The notes beneath the pieces are model-generated. The model saw only the letters and a list, made by a program, of their open reading frames with translations, was not told the DNA's origin and searched no databases. A stretch of DNA of 17,318 nt, from the NCBI GenBank assembly GCA_039930465.1, contig JBDTTU010000092.1, positions 1-17,318 on the forward strand, in the 5' to 3' direction. A program made the position numbers and the translations under genes. Below, piece after piece: positions 1-7,593 of the stretch; positions within the stretch are counted from its first letter, which is position 1, and each line of letters begins with the position of its first letter. Source of the stretch: LMDS01 sp039930465. GTDB lineage: Bacteria > Pseudomonadota > Gammaproteobacteria > Burkholderiales > Burkholderiaceae_C.

Positions 1-1528
1 TCGCCACGCGCTGCTTTTCGCCGCCCGAGAGTTTCAGGCCGCGTTCGCCGACCATCGTGTCGTAGCCCTTGGGCGTTGAGCTGATGAAGTTGTGGATGTG
101 CGCCGCTTTCGCCGCACCCTCGACCTCGGCGCGGCCCGCGCCTGGGCGGCCGTAGGCGATGTTGTATTCGACCGTGTCGTTGAACAGCACCGTGTCCTGC
201 GGCACGATGCCGATGGCCTGGCGCAAGCTCTGCTGGGTGATCTCGCGAATGTCCTGCGCGTCGATGCTGATGCGCCCGGCGTTCACGTCGTAGAAGCGGA
301 ACAGCAAGCGCGCCAGCGTGCTCTTGCCCGAGCCCGAGGGGCCGACCACCGCCACCGTCTTGCCGGCCGGAATCTCGAAGCTGATGTCGTGCAGGATGGT
401 GCGGTCGGGGTCGTAGCCGAAACGCACGCGCTCGAAACGCACCACGCCGCCGGCATGTACCAGCGGTTTCGCCCCGGGCGCGTCTGCGATCTCGCGGTTC
501 TGGCCGAGCAGCGCGAACATCTTTTCCATGTCGATCATCGACTGCTTGATCTCGCGGTAGATCACGCCGAGGAAGTTGAGCGGGATGTAGAGCTGGATCA
601 TCAGCGCGTTGACGAGCACCAGGTCGCCGAGCGTCATCGTGCCGGCGACGACGCCGACGGTGGCGCGCCAGACCAGCAGCGTCACCGCCCTGGCGATGAT
701 CAGGCTCTGGCCGAGGTTGAGCACCGAGAGCGAGGTCTGCGACTTGATCGAGACCCGCTCGAGCCGCTGCAGGTTCTCGTCGTAGCGGCTCTGCTCGAAC
801 TTCTCGTTCGAGAAGTACTTGACGGTCTCGTAGTTGATCAGCGCGTCGACCGCGCGCGTATTGGCCTTCGAGTCTTGCTCGTTCATCGCGCGCCGGAAGT
901 GGGTGCGCCACTCGGTCACGGTGACGGTGAACGCGATGTAGAGCACCAGCGTGCCGAAGGTGATGGCGGCGAACCAGCCGTCGAACTTGGCCGACAGCAG
1001 GCTGATCACGAGCGTGATCTCGACCAGCGTCGGCAGGATGTTGTAGATCGTGTAGTTCAGCAGCGACTGGATCGAGCGCGAGCCGCGCTCGATGTCGCGC
1101 GAGACGCCGCCGGTCTGGCGCTCGAGGTGAAAGCGCAGGCTGAGCGCGAGCAGATGCTCGAAGGCTTCGAGCGACACGCGCCGCGCGATGCGCGCCGCCA
1201 CCGGGTAGAACAGAAACTCGCGCAGCTCGGTGAACATCGTGATCGACAGGCGCAGCGCGCCGTAACCGAACAGCAGCGCCACCGGCACGACCAGCGCGGA
1301 GCGCGGATCGCCGGGTTTCAGGTCGAGCGCATCGACGAGCTGCTTGAGCACCAGCGGCACGCCCACGTTCGCCAGCTTGGCCGCCACCAGGAACGACAAG
1401 GCGACCAGCACGCGCCAGCGCCAGCGCCATACATACGGCAGCAGCTTCCTGAGCGTGGCCCAGTCGGAGCGCGGGGCACTTGCCGTGGCATCGGTGGAAG
1501 GTGGGGCGGCAAGAGTGGCTGGGCGCAT
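1..1528 (-). CDS. Atm1-type ABC exporter, permease fused to ATPase (3' end cut by window edge)
   Basis: This is an inner-membrane half-transporter with an N-terminal six-helix permease and a C-terminal ATPase. 509 codons are visible. The Walker A motif GPSGSGKST is near residue 394. It is followed by the stretch PQDTVLFNDTVEYNIAYG, which is typical of the Atm1/ABCB7/HMT1 branch, and the signature LSGGEKQRVA lies at the truncated end. Walker B and the H-loop fall outside the window. Family knowledge suggests export of glutathione-linked sulfur or metal conjugates; the substrate here is inferred. The frame stays open upstream to an ATG at 1576, but that codon shares the CATATG hexamer with the start of the divergent thioesterase. 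The ATG at 1528 is preferred because it leaves 48 bases between the two starts. Neither start has a clear ribosome binding site. Confidence 0.88.
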   Translation of the reverse strand, partial: MRPATLAAPPSTDATASAPRSDWATLRKLLPYVWRWRWRVLVALSFLVAAKLANVGVPLVLKQLVDALDLKPGDPRSALVVPVALLFGYGALRLSITMFTELREFLFYPVAARIARRVSLEAFEHLLALSLRFHLERQTGGVSRDIERGSRSIQSLLNYTIYNILPTLVEITLVISLLSAKFDGWFAAITFGTLVLYIAFTVTVTEWRTHFRRAMNEQDSKANTRAVDALINYETVKYFSNEKFEQSRYDENLQRLERVSIKSQTSLSVLNLGQSLIIARAVTLLVWRATVGVVAGTMTLGDLVLVNALMIQLYIPLNFLGVIYREIKQSMIDMEKMFALLGQNREIADAPGAKPLVHAGGVVRFERVRFGYDPDRTILHDISFEIPAGKTVAVVGPSGSGKSTLARLLFRFYDVNAGRISIDAQDIREITQQSLRQAIGIVPQDTVLFNDTVEYNIAYGRPGAGRAEVEGAAKAAHIHNFISSTPKGYDTMVGERGLKLSGGEKQRVA

Positions 1529-1576
1529 CGGGAAAGAGTGGAAGAATCGGGCGGTCGACAGAATCAGGTGAAGCAT

Positions 1577-2017
1577 ATGCCCGAAGTTTCAAGTGCGCCC
1601 GCGCCGGGCATCGACGGCGACTCGCTGTCGCCATTGCAATTGCCGGGCGACCGCCAGCTCGTGATGCGCGTGATGCCGATGCCGGCCGACGCCAACGGCA
1701 ACGGCGACATCTTCGGCGGCTGGATCATGGCGCAGGTCGATCTGGCCGGCGCCGTGCTCCCCGCGCGCATCGCCAAGGGTCGCATCGTCACCGTGGCGGT
1801 GAACCAGTTCATCTTCAAGCAACCGGTCTCGATCGGCGACCTGCTGAGCTTCTACGCCAAGGTCGAGCGCATCGGCAAGACTTCGGTCACCGTCAACGTC
1901 GAGGTCTACGCCGAGCGCGATCCGGCCAACCTGCATGTGGTGAAGGTGACCGAAGCCAACCTCACCTACGTGGCGATCGACCGCGAAGGCAAACCCAGGC
2001 TCATTCCCAAGAGCTGA
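1577..2017 (+). CDS. yciA: YciA-type acyl-CoA thioesterase (hotdog fold)
   Basis: This cytoplasmic thioesterase is predicted to hydrolyse acyl-CoA to free acid and CoA. It has 146 residues, normal for a single-hotdog YciA protein. The signature GNGDIFGGWIMAQVDLAG is at about residues 41-58, and Asp44 matches the catalytic aspartate of characterised YciA proteins. The start at 1577 is set by an AGGTGA ribosome binding site at 1566-1571. The same frame is open far upstream, but that part is antisense to the ABC exporter and is not taken as coding. The gene is divergent from the exporter and ends one base short of the stop codon of the convergent SGNH hydrolase gene. It may recycle CoA alongside the adjacent fatty-acid genes; that link is inferred. 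Confidence 0.9.
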   Translation: MPEVSSAPAPGIDGDSLSPLQLPGDRQLVMRVMPMPADANGNGDIFGGWIMAQVDLAGAVLPARIAKGRIVTVAVNQFIFKQPVSIGDLLSFYAKVERIGKTSVTVNVEVYAERDPANLHVVKVTEANLTYVAIDREGKPRLIPKS

Positions 2018-2018
2018 A

Positions 2019-2798
2019 TCAGGCGCGCTTGCGCCGCGTCGGCTCGGTGTCGGGCAGCTTCGGCACGATCTCGGTCGCAATCATTGCGGCGAGTTGCTCG
2101 GCCCACAGCGCATAGATTGCCGGGCCGGGGTGGAAACCGTCTTCGGCCATCAGCACGCTGCTGTCTGAGGCCTGCGAATTTTCGAACGGCAGTGGCAGCC
2201 ACCAGCGGTTGGGCCAGCGCTGCACCCAGGTGTTGAGCGCGCGGTTGTAGCGCTGCGCATCGGCGCCCAACACCCAGCGCAGCGGGTTGGGCAAGAGCGG
2301 AAAGGAATGGATCGGCGCGATGCCGCTGTGCACGATGTGCTTCACGCCGGCGCGTTTCTCGGCGGCGCGGTCGAGCTTGTCGAGCCGCTTCAGCCAGAGC
2401 CGCGGCGGCACCTGGGCCACCACGTCGTTCAGGCCGAGTGCGGTCACCATCACGTCGGCCGGGTGCAACGAGAGTTTGCGCACCGCCGTGAGCGTGACCT
2501 GCGTGGCGTCGCCGGTGCGCGCAATGAGCTGCCAGGCCACCGAACCGCCGAGGCGCTGCGACAGCGCTTCGCTCAGGCGCCCGGCCAGCGCCTGCGTCTG
2601 GTTTCTGGCGCCAACGCCCGCCGCCGACGAATCACCGACGATCAAGACCCGCAGACAGACCTTGCCGGTGCCGGCCACACCTTCGCGCGGGCCTTCGGCT
2701 TCGGGCAGGCGCAATGCGGTGCGCCGCACCTCGCGGCCCTGCCACAGCAGCAACGGCGCGAGTGCAATCTTGGCGGCGGCGAGGAGCCAGGAGTTCAA
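2019..2798 (-). CDS. SGNH/GDSL-family hydrolase
   Basis: This 259-residue protein belongs to the SGNH esterase/lipase superfamily. Block I is GDSS (residues 55-58, nucleophile Ser57), a block II glycine is near residue 97, block III is GLND (123-126), and the block V pair D220-x-x-H223 sits in DGFHP. A hydrophobic N-terminus (residues 4-19), then GREVRR, suggests a signal anchor or membrane tether. The start is TTG at 2798, 12 bases after the stop of the upstream short-chain dehydrogenase. No ATG or GTG lies between that in-frame stop and the TTG, so the exact start is uncertain. It is the last gene of the minus-strand run. Its substrate cannot be read from the sequence; an ester or acyl thioester would fit the context. 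Confidence 0.85.
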   Translation of the reverse strand: MNSWLLAAAKIALAPLLLWQGREVRRTALRLPEAEGPREGVAGTGKVCLRVLIVGDSSAAGVGARNQTQALAGRLSEALSQRLGGSVAWQLIARTGDATQVTLTAVRKLSLHPADVMVTALGLNDVVAQVPPRLWLKRLDKLDRAAEKRAGVKHIVHSGIAPIHSFPLLPNPLRWVLGADAQRYNRALNTWVQRWPNRWWLPLPFENSQASDSSVLMAEDGFHPGPAIYALWAEQLAAMIATEIVPKLPDTEPTRRKRA

Positions 2799-2810
2799 GG
2801 CCAGGGTTTC

Positions 2811-3641
2811 TCAGTCGACAAAGAAGTCAGGAATCAAGTCGGTGGTGCCCGGGGTGACGCTGTAGCGCTCGAAGTCGGTCACACCGTGCGAACGCAGCAA
2901 CTCGTCATCGATGAAGAAGTTGCCGCTCGTGATCTTCGCATCGCTGGTCAGGATCAGATAGGCGGCGTCGGCAAGAATCTGGGGATTGCGGCACCGGGCG
3001 AGATCTATTCCCGGAATCATCTGCAAGGCCGCGGTGGCGATGGCCGTTCGTGGCCACAGGCTGTTGACACCGATGCCATGCGGCCTGAATTCGCCGGCGT
3101 GGCCGAGTGTGCATTCGCTCATGCCGTACTTGGCCATCGTGTAGGCCACGTGCGGTGCGAACCAGTGCTCGCGCATCGACAGCGGTGGCGACATGTTCAG
3201 CACATGCGGGTTGCGCCCGGCCTGCGCCGACTTGATCAACTCGGGCAGGCAGCTCTGCGTGCACAGGTAGGTGCCACGCACGTTCACGCCGAACATCAGG
3301 TCGAAGCGTTTCATCGGCGTGGCCGGTGTAGGCGTGAGGCTGATGGCGCTGGCGTTGTTGATCAGAATGTCGATGCCGCCGAAGCGGGCCACGGCAAGCT
3401 CGATGGCCGCGAGCACGCTGGCCTCTTCGCGAATGTCGGTCTGCACTGCGAGCGCGTGGCCGCCGGCCCCTTCGATCTCGGCCGCGGCGGAGTGGATCGT
3501 GCCCGGCAGTTTGGGGTTCGCTTCAGTCGTCTTCGCCACGATCACGATGTTGGCGCCGTCGTGCGCAGCGCGCTTGGCGATGGCCAGGCCAATGCCGCGC
3601 GAGGCGCCGGTGATGAAGAGGGTCTTGCCTGCGAGGTTCAT
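2811..3641 (-). CDS. Short-chain dehydrogenase/reductase, HSDL2-like
   Basis: This 276-residue NAD(P)-dependent oxidoreductase has the classical SDR layout. The cofactor motif TGASRGIG is at residues 11-18, NNAS at 95-98, and the catalytic triad is Ser151, Tyr167 and Lys171 (YTMAK). The stretch NPHVLNMSPPL and the C-terminal region resemble the hydroxysteroid dehydrogenase-like 2 group, without that protein's SCP2 domain. A GGAGG ribosome binding site lies just upstream of the ATG. It follows the crotonase-fold gene by 57 bases in the same direction. A role in oxidising or reducing a fatty acyl or hydroxyacyl intermediate is inferred from the operon; the substrate is unknown. Confidence 0.9.
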   Translation of the reverse strand: MNLAGKTLFITGASRGIGLAIAKRAAHDGANIVIVAKTTEANPKLPGTIHSAAAEIEGAGGHALAVQTDIREEASVLAAIELAVARFGGIDILINNASAISLTPTPATPMKRFDLMFGVNVRGTYLCTQSCLPELIKSAQAGRNPHVLNMSPPLSMREHWFAPHVAYTMAKYGMSECTLGHAGEFRPHGIGVNSLWPRTAIATAALQMIPGIDLARCRNPQILADAAYLILTSDAKITSGNFFIDDELLRSHGVTDFERYSVTPGTTDLIPDFFVD

Positions 3642-3673
3642 GTACTTGCCTCCATCGGACTTCGTTTCAGGCT

Positions 3674-3692
3674 GGCGCTCGTGCGAAGCGCC
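3674..3692. other. Intercistronic stem-loop
   Basis: Six paired bases (GGCGCT with AGCGCC) flank a seven-base loop in the 57-base gap between the crotonase-fold gene and the short-chain dehydrogenase gene. There is no following T-run, so it is not a typical intrinsic terminator. It could affect message processing or be chance in GC-rich sequence. Confidence 0.25.
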
Positions 3693-3698
3693 GAGCGG

Positions 3699-4460
3699 TC
3701 AGAACTTCGAAAAATCCGGCTTGCGCTTCTGGAAGAACGCGCTGAAAGCTTCCTGCGCTTCGGGGCTGCGCAGGCGCTTGGCGAAGAGTTCGCCTTCGAC
3801 CGCAATCGTCTCGAGCGCGCTCTGCGCACGGGCGCGGCGCATCAGCGTCTTGGTGTCGCGCACGGCCCCCGGCGGCAGCGCGTTGAAACGCTCGGCAATG
3901 CGGCGCGCGTGGTTCACCACTTCGCCGGCCGGCAGCACCGCGTTGGCGATGCCGCACTCGACCGCGTCGGCGCCGGTGAAGGGGTCGCCGAGCAGCAGCT
4001 TCTCGGCAGCGCGCGCGTTGCCCATCAGCTGCGGCACGATCAGGCTCGACCCGAACTCGGGCACCAGGCCCAGGCTCACGAAAGGCATCGCCAGGCGGGC
4101 TTCGTCGCTCACGTAGACGAAGTCGCAGTGCAGCAGCAGCGTGGTACCGATGCCGATCGCCGCGCCGGTCACGGCAGCGATCACGGGCTTGTCGCAGCCC
4201 ATCAGCGCGCGCATGAACACGAAGGCCGGCGATTCGGTGGTGCCGGGTGGGCGCTGCATGAAGTCTTCGATGTCGTTGCCGGAGGTGAAGATGCCGGGCT
4301 GGCCGGTGATCAACACCGCGCGCACGGCGCCATCGGCCTTGGCGGCGTTGAGCGCGTCGGCCATCTGCTGGTACATCGCGCCGGTGATCGCGTTCTTCTT
4401 TTCCGGGCGCGCGATCTCGATCGTGGCCACGCCGTTCAAGGTGGCGGTCTTGATGCTCAT
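3699..4460 (-). CDS. Crotonase-fold protein, probable delta3,delta2-enoyl-CoA isomerase (ECI2-like)
   Basis: This 253-residue protein has the crotonase fold, with SGNDIEDF at about residues 60-67 and an oxyanion-loop segment GAAIGIGTT at 99-107. Aligned by eye with rat enoyl-CoA hydratase, the two hydratase glutamates (Glu144 and Glu164) are replaced by Thr107 and Phe127. A glutamate instead appears at residue 135 in LGLVPEFGSS, the position of the single catalytic glutamate of ECI-type isomerases. It is therefore more likely to shift 3-enoyl-CoA to trans-2-enoyl-CoA during oxidation of unsaturated fatty acids than to hydrate. The ATG at 4460 overlaps the stop of the alpha/beta hydrolase gene as ATGA, and AGGAGA lies just upstream, suggesting coupled translation. 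A longer open frame to 4844 is antisense-like noise within the hydrolase gene. Confidence 0.88.
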   Translation of the reverse strand: MSIKTATLNGVATIEIARPEKKNAITGAMYQQMADALNAAKADGAVRAVLITGQPGIFTSGNDIEDFMQRPPGTTESPAFVFMRALMGCDKPVIAAVTGAAIGIGTTLLLHCDFVYVSDEARLAMPFVSLGLVPEFGSSLIVPQLMGNARAAEKLLLGDPFTGADAVECGIANAVLPAGEVVNHARRIAERFNALPPGAVRDTKTLMRRARAQSALETIAVEGELFAKRLRSPEAQEAFSAFFQKRKPDFSKF

Positions 4461-5383
4461 GCTGTTGTCTCCTGTTGAACCTGAAAGCCCTGCAGCAGCG
4501 CGACACTGCGCGCCCAAAGGGAAGACTGGAATTGTTCGCGGAAGAAGCCGAAGTGGCCGATGCGCTTTGCGCTCACGTCGCCGGGTGCGATGCGCTCGAC
4601 ACGGCGCGGCGCATTGGCATACGAATCGATCAGCACCTGCGTGCCGCGCTCGGTCATCAGCTCGTCGTCGGTGATCGACAGAGCGACCACCGGGAAGCGC
4701 ACCCGCTCGAATTGCGTGCGAACGCTCGTGCCTTCGGCGCCGACCACGTAGCGCGGGTCCATGCACCAGCGCCGCCATTGCAGAACCACGCCACGCGGCA
4801 GGTCGCCGACCTTGCCGAAACGTTTGCCAGGAAAGTAGCCACACACGGCGGTGGCCACCGGCACCAGCACGTGCCAGAAGTACAGCACGATGCGCTTGAG
4901 CTGCGGCGCGTTGTGGCGCCAGTAGCCGCTGCCGCCCGCGACCGAGAGAAGGCCGTCGATGCGGTCACGGTTGCGCAGCAGGCCGGGCAGTTGCGCGCCC
5001 AGGCTGTGGCCGATCAGGTAGAGCGGCACATTCGGAGCGCGCTCGCGCAGCACGTCGATCGCGGTGTCGTAGTCGCGCGCCCAGGCGAACAGGTCGGCGT
5101 TCAGGCCGCGCAGTGATTTCGTGTGCGCGGCACTGCGCGAGTCGCCCATGCCGCGGTAGTCGAAGCTCATCACGGCGTAGCCCTGCGCCGCGAGCCATTC
5201 GGCAAACGGCGCGTAGTAGTCCTGGCGCACGCCCATGGCGCCGCCGATCAGGACGGCGCCCTTCAAACCTTCGCCGCCGATCAGGACGGCACCCTTCAGA
5301 CCCTCGGTGCCGACGTCGCGGCCGCCATAGAACCGCGCTGCCAGCACAGCACCTTCGTTCGAATCCAGGCTGAGTGATTCCAT
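4457..5383 (-). CDS. Alpha/beta hydrolase with an internal 11-residue tandem repeat
   Basis: This 308-residue protein carries the nucleophile elbow GHSLGA near residue 127, DYRGMGDS around residue 75, and a likely catalytic His in the C-terminal IGHFGFF segment. It resembles uncharacterised serine alpha/beta hydrolases that accompany beta-oxidation genes; esterase or thioesterase activity is possible but unproven. Residues 27-37 and 38-48 are identical copies of EGLKGAVLIGG, placed just before the expected oxyanion region. Family members normally have one such strand. AGGAG precedes the ATG. The gene follows the DUF1569 gene by 18 bases, and its stop overlaps the next start by four bases. Confidence 0.86.
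   Translation of the reverse strand: MESLSLDSNEGAVLAARFYGGRDVGTEGLKGAVLIGGEGLKGAVLIGGAMGVRQDYYAPFAEWLAAQGYAVMSFDYRGMGDSRSAAHTKSLRGLNADLFAWARDYDTAIDVLRERAPNVPLYLIGHSLGAQLPGLLRNRDRIDGLLSVAGGSGYWRHNAPQLKRIVLYFWHVLVPVATAVCGYFPGKRFGKVGDLPRGVVLQWRRWCMDPRYVVGAEGTSVRTQFERVRFPVVALSITDDELMTERGTQVLIDSYANAPRRVERIAPGDVSAKRIGHFGFFREQFQSSLWARSVALLQGFQVQQETTA
5240..5305 (-). repeat. In-frame 33-base tandem duplication inside the hydrolase gene
   Basis: The two adjacent 33-base units, 5240-5272 and 5273-5305, differ at three positions. All three changes are synonymous, so both encode EGLKGAVLIGG. The unit covers a predicted beta-strand and turn. Confidence 0.9.
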
Positions 5384-5401
5384 GCGTTCGCTCCTGCGCG
5401 T

Positions 5402-5971
5402 TCAGGCCGCTTCGTTCCAGTGGTTCGCGAGGTGCATCAGGTGCGCCCGCGTGTAAGAGGCCTTGTCGAGCGCGCCGTAGGCGAAGTGCGGTGCGAGCGC
5501 GCCACTGTGCCGTTCGAAGGCCTGCAGCGCCGCCATGGCGTGGTCGATCGCTGCATCGAGCGCCTGGCCTTGTGCAATGTCCGGCGCACCCGGAATCGGC
5601 TCTGCGAGGTTGTGGTTCATCTGGCCACGCGCGTTGAACAGCGCCCACGCGTAGGAGCCGAGCGTCGCGCGAAACCACGCCGGCTTCGGCTCGGGAAATC
5701 CGGCCATCGAATACTCGACGCTTTGCGCGGTGTGGTGCAGCACATGCGGAAGATCCCACACCCCGGTCAGCCGCGGCGCGCTGCTGCGGAGCCGCTCCAG
5801 CGTCTTCAGCGCCGAAGCCACCGACGCGAATCGCTCCGACGCCAGCGGTGCCGGGTGAACGATGCTCACCGCCACCGGCGCCGCGAGCGCGCCCACGCCC
5901 ACCACAAGGCCGACACGCCGCAGCATGCTGCGGCGCTCGGCGCTCATCGGCGAAGACGGCGATTCAGACAC
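5402..5971 (-). CDS. DUF1569 (DinB-like) protein with an N-terminal export-like segment
   Basis: This 189-residue protein resembles the DUF1569 family. A helical-bundle pattern contains WDLPHVLHHTAQSVEYSM near residues 70-87 and HLMHLANHWNE near the C-terminus. The spaced histidines recall the metal-binding set of the DinB/YfiT superfamily. The N-terminus has arginine-rich RRSMLRR followed by a hydrophobic run, which could be a Tat-like signal or a membrane anchor. The GTG start at 5971 overlaps the end of fadA by eight bases; an internal ATG at 5947 is an alternative. Its function is unknown. It sits between the thiolase and the alpha/beta hydrolase in the same run. Confidence 0.75.
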   Translation of the reverse strand: MSESPSSPMSAERRSMLRRVGLVVGVGALAAPVAVSIVHPAPLASERFASVASALKTLERLRSSAPRLTGVWDLPHVLHHTAQSVEYSMAGFPEPKPAWFRATLGSYAWALFNARGQMNHNLAEPIPGAPDIAQGQALDAAIDHAMAALQAFERHSGALAPHFAYGALDKASYTRAHLMHLANHWNEAA

Positions 5972-7160
5972 GCTCGAAGATGCCTGCCGCGCCCTGCCCG
6001 GTGCCGACGCACATCGTCACCATGCCGTACTTCAGGTTGTGGCGGCGCAGTGCGTGGATCACGGTCGCAGCACGGATCGCACCGGTCGCGCCGAGCGGGT
6101 GGCCCAGTGCGATCGCGCCGCCCATCGGGTTGACCTTGGCCGGGTCGAGGCCCACGCTGTTGATGACGGCCAGCGACTGCGCCGCGAAGGCTTCGTTCAG
6201 CTCGATCCAGCCGATGTCGTCGAGCTTCAGGTTGGCGTAACGCAGCGCGGCCGGAATGGCCTCGATCGGGCCGATGCCCATGATCTCGGGCGGAACGCCG
6301 CGTGCGGCGAAGCTGACGAACTTCGCAAGCGGCGTCAGACCGAACTGCTTCACGGCTTTCTCGCTCGCAAGGATCAGCGCACCCGCGCCGTCGCTGGTCT
6401 GCGAGCTGTTGCCGGCCGTGACGCTGCCCTTGGCCGCGAACACCGGGCGCAGCTTGGCCAGGCCTTCGAGCGAGGTGTCGGGGCGCGGGCCTTCGTCGAG
6501 GCTGACGGTGCGGGTCTTCACGCCTTGATCACCCGACCCGAGGTTCGGGTAGCGCGACACCACCTCGATCGGCGTCATCTCGTCGCTGAACTCGCCGGCC
6601 GCCTGCGCCTTCATCGCACGAAGGTGCGATTCGAGCGCGAACGCGTCTTGCGCTTCACGGCTCACCTTCCACTGGGCCGCGACCTTCTCGGCGGTGATGC
6701 CCATGCCGTAGGCGATGCCGATGTTCTCGTCGCGCTCGAAGATCTCCGGGTTGAACGAGGGTTTGTTGCCGCCCATCGGCACGAGGCTCATCGATTCGGC
6801 GCCGCCGGCGATCAGCACATCCGCCTCGCCGACGCGGATGCGGTCGGCCGCCATCTGGATCGCGGTGATGCCGGAAGCGCAGAAGCGGTTCACGGTCACG
6901 CCGCCAATCGGGTTGGAGAACGCCAGCGCCACGGCGATACGCGCCATGTTCATGCCCTGCTCGCCCTCGGGGAACGAGCAGCCGATGATGGCGTCTTCGA
7001 TGGACTTGGGGTCGAGCGTGGGTACCTGCAGCATCGCGCTCTTGATCGCGGCGATCAGCAGGTCGTCGGGCCGGGTGTTCTTGAAATAGCCACGGCCCGA
7101 ACGACCGATCGGCGTGCGGGTGGCGGCAACGATGTACGCCTCTTGAACTTGCTTGCTCAT
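5964..7160 (-). CDS. fadA: Acetyl-CoA acyltransferase (3-ketoacyl-CoA thiolase)
   Basis: This 398-residue protein catalyses the thiolytic step of beta-oxidation, cleaving 3-ketoacyl-CoA with CoA to acetyl-CoA and a shortened acyl-CoA. The nucleophilic Cys is in RFCASG near residue 92. GHPLGATGA, with the active-site His, is near 353, and CVGTGQG, with the second Cys, is near 383. The length is normal for a thiolase. AAGGA lies 10 bases before the ATG at 7160. The frame is open further upstream to 7343, but that extension runs through the repeat and the DUF559 gene and is rejected. The first four bases form ATGA with the stop of the DUF559 gene. It pairs functionally with the fused dehydrogenase/hydratase encoded upstream. 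Confidence 0.95.
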   Translation of the reverse strand: MSKQVQEAYIVAATRTPIGRSGRGYFKNTRPDDLLIAAIKSAMLQVPTLDPKSIEDAIIGCSFPEGEQGMNMARIAVALAFSNPIGGVTVNRFCASGITAIQMAADRIRVGEADVLIAGGAESMSLVPMGGNKPSFNPEIFERDENIGIAYGMGITAEKVAAQWKVSREAQDAFALESHLRAMKAQAAGEFSDEMTPIEVVSRYPNLGSGDQGVKTRTVSLDEGPRPDTSLEGLAKLRPVFAAKGSVTAGNSSQTSDGAGALILASEKAVKQFGLTPLAKFVSFAARGVPPEIMGIGPIEAIPAALRYANLKLDDIGWIELNEAFAAQSLAVINSVGLDPAKVNPMGGAIALGHPLGATGAIRAATVIHALRRHNLKYGMVTMCVGTGQGAAGIFERV

Positions 7161-7573
7161 GGTGTTTTTCCTTGGATTGACTCCCTCCCCCGCTGGGGGA
7201 GGGTTGGGGTGGGGGCGCGCGCCGCCGAAAGCCCCAACGATTGAATGATGCTGATCACGACCGCATCGGTTTCCGACAAAACCTCGTTGGCCCAGAAACG
7301 CAGCACCGAGTAACCCTGCGTCGCAAGCCACGCGCTGCGGCATTCATCGTAGGCCTGCTGATCCAGATGTTGTGAGCCATCGACTTCGACAACCAACCTG
7401 GCGTCGAGACAAACGAAATCGAGAACATACGTGCCGAGCGGATGCTGCCGGCGAAACTTGACGCCGAGCTGCTCCCGACGCAGCCGCGACCACAGCCGAC
7501 GCTCGGCATCGGTCATGACGATGCGCAAGGTCTTGGCATTTTGTCTGGCGGCGGTACTGGCTTGGTGTTCCAT
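7157..7573 (-). CDS. DUF559 endonuclease-like protein (Vsr-type restriction-endonuclease fold)
   Basis: This 138-residue protein belongs to the DUF559 family, which is related to very-short-patch repair endonucleases. MTDAERRLWSRLRREQLGVKFRRQHPLG is followed by a PD-(D/E)xK-like core, DFVCLDARLVVEVDGSQH, then a C-terminal FWANEVL segment. The active-site aspartate and glutamate look intact. The start at 7573 (MEHQAS) matches where family similarity begins; an earlier ATG at 7600 lies inside the bracketing repeat. The last 20 or so residues (PTPTLPQRGRES) are encoded by the left repeat and are probably not part of the fold. The gene overlaps the fadA start by four bases. It has no obvious link to fatty-acid oxidation and looks like an insertion. 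Its biological role is unknown. Confidence 0.85.
   Translation of the reverse strand: MEHQASTAARQNAKTLRIVMTDAERRLWSRLRREQLGVKFRRQHPLGTYVLDFVCLDARLVVEVDGSQHLDQQAYDECRSAWLATQGYSVLRFWANEVLSETDAVVISIIQSLGLSAARAPTPTLPQRGRESIQGKTP
7181..7215 (-). repeat. Left hairpin repeat bracketing the DUF559 gene (REP-like)
   Basis: This 35-base unit, read on the minus strand, contains a perfect 9-base-pair stem with a three-base loop at 7183-7203 (CCCTCCCCC with GGGGGAGGG). It is preceded in that reading by a CCCCCACCCC arm. It matches the right repeat, in inverted orientation, at 29 of 35 positions. It lies 20 bases before the fadA start, leaves the fadA ribosome binding site untouched, and encodes the tail of the DUF559 protein. 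Confidence 0.8.
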
Positions 7574-7593
7574 GCGGTGTCGGTGTGCGAAGA

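Noticed and set aside
7183..7203. The left hairpin as an intrinsic terminator of the DUF559 transcript.
   Set aside because: No T-run follows the stem in the direction of transcription, and fadA directly downstream would be cut off from the operon.
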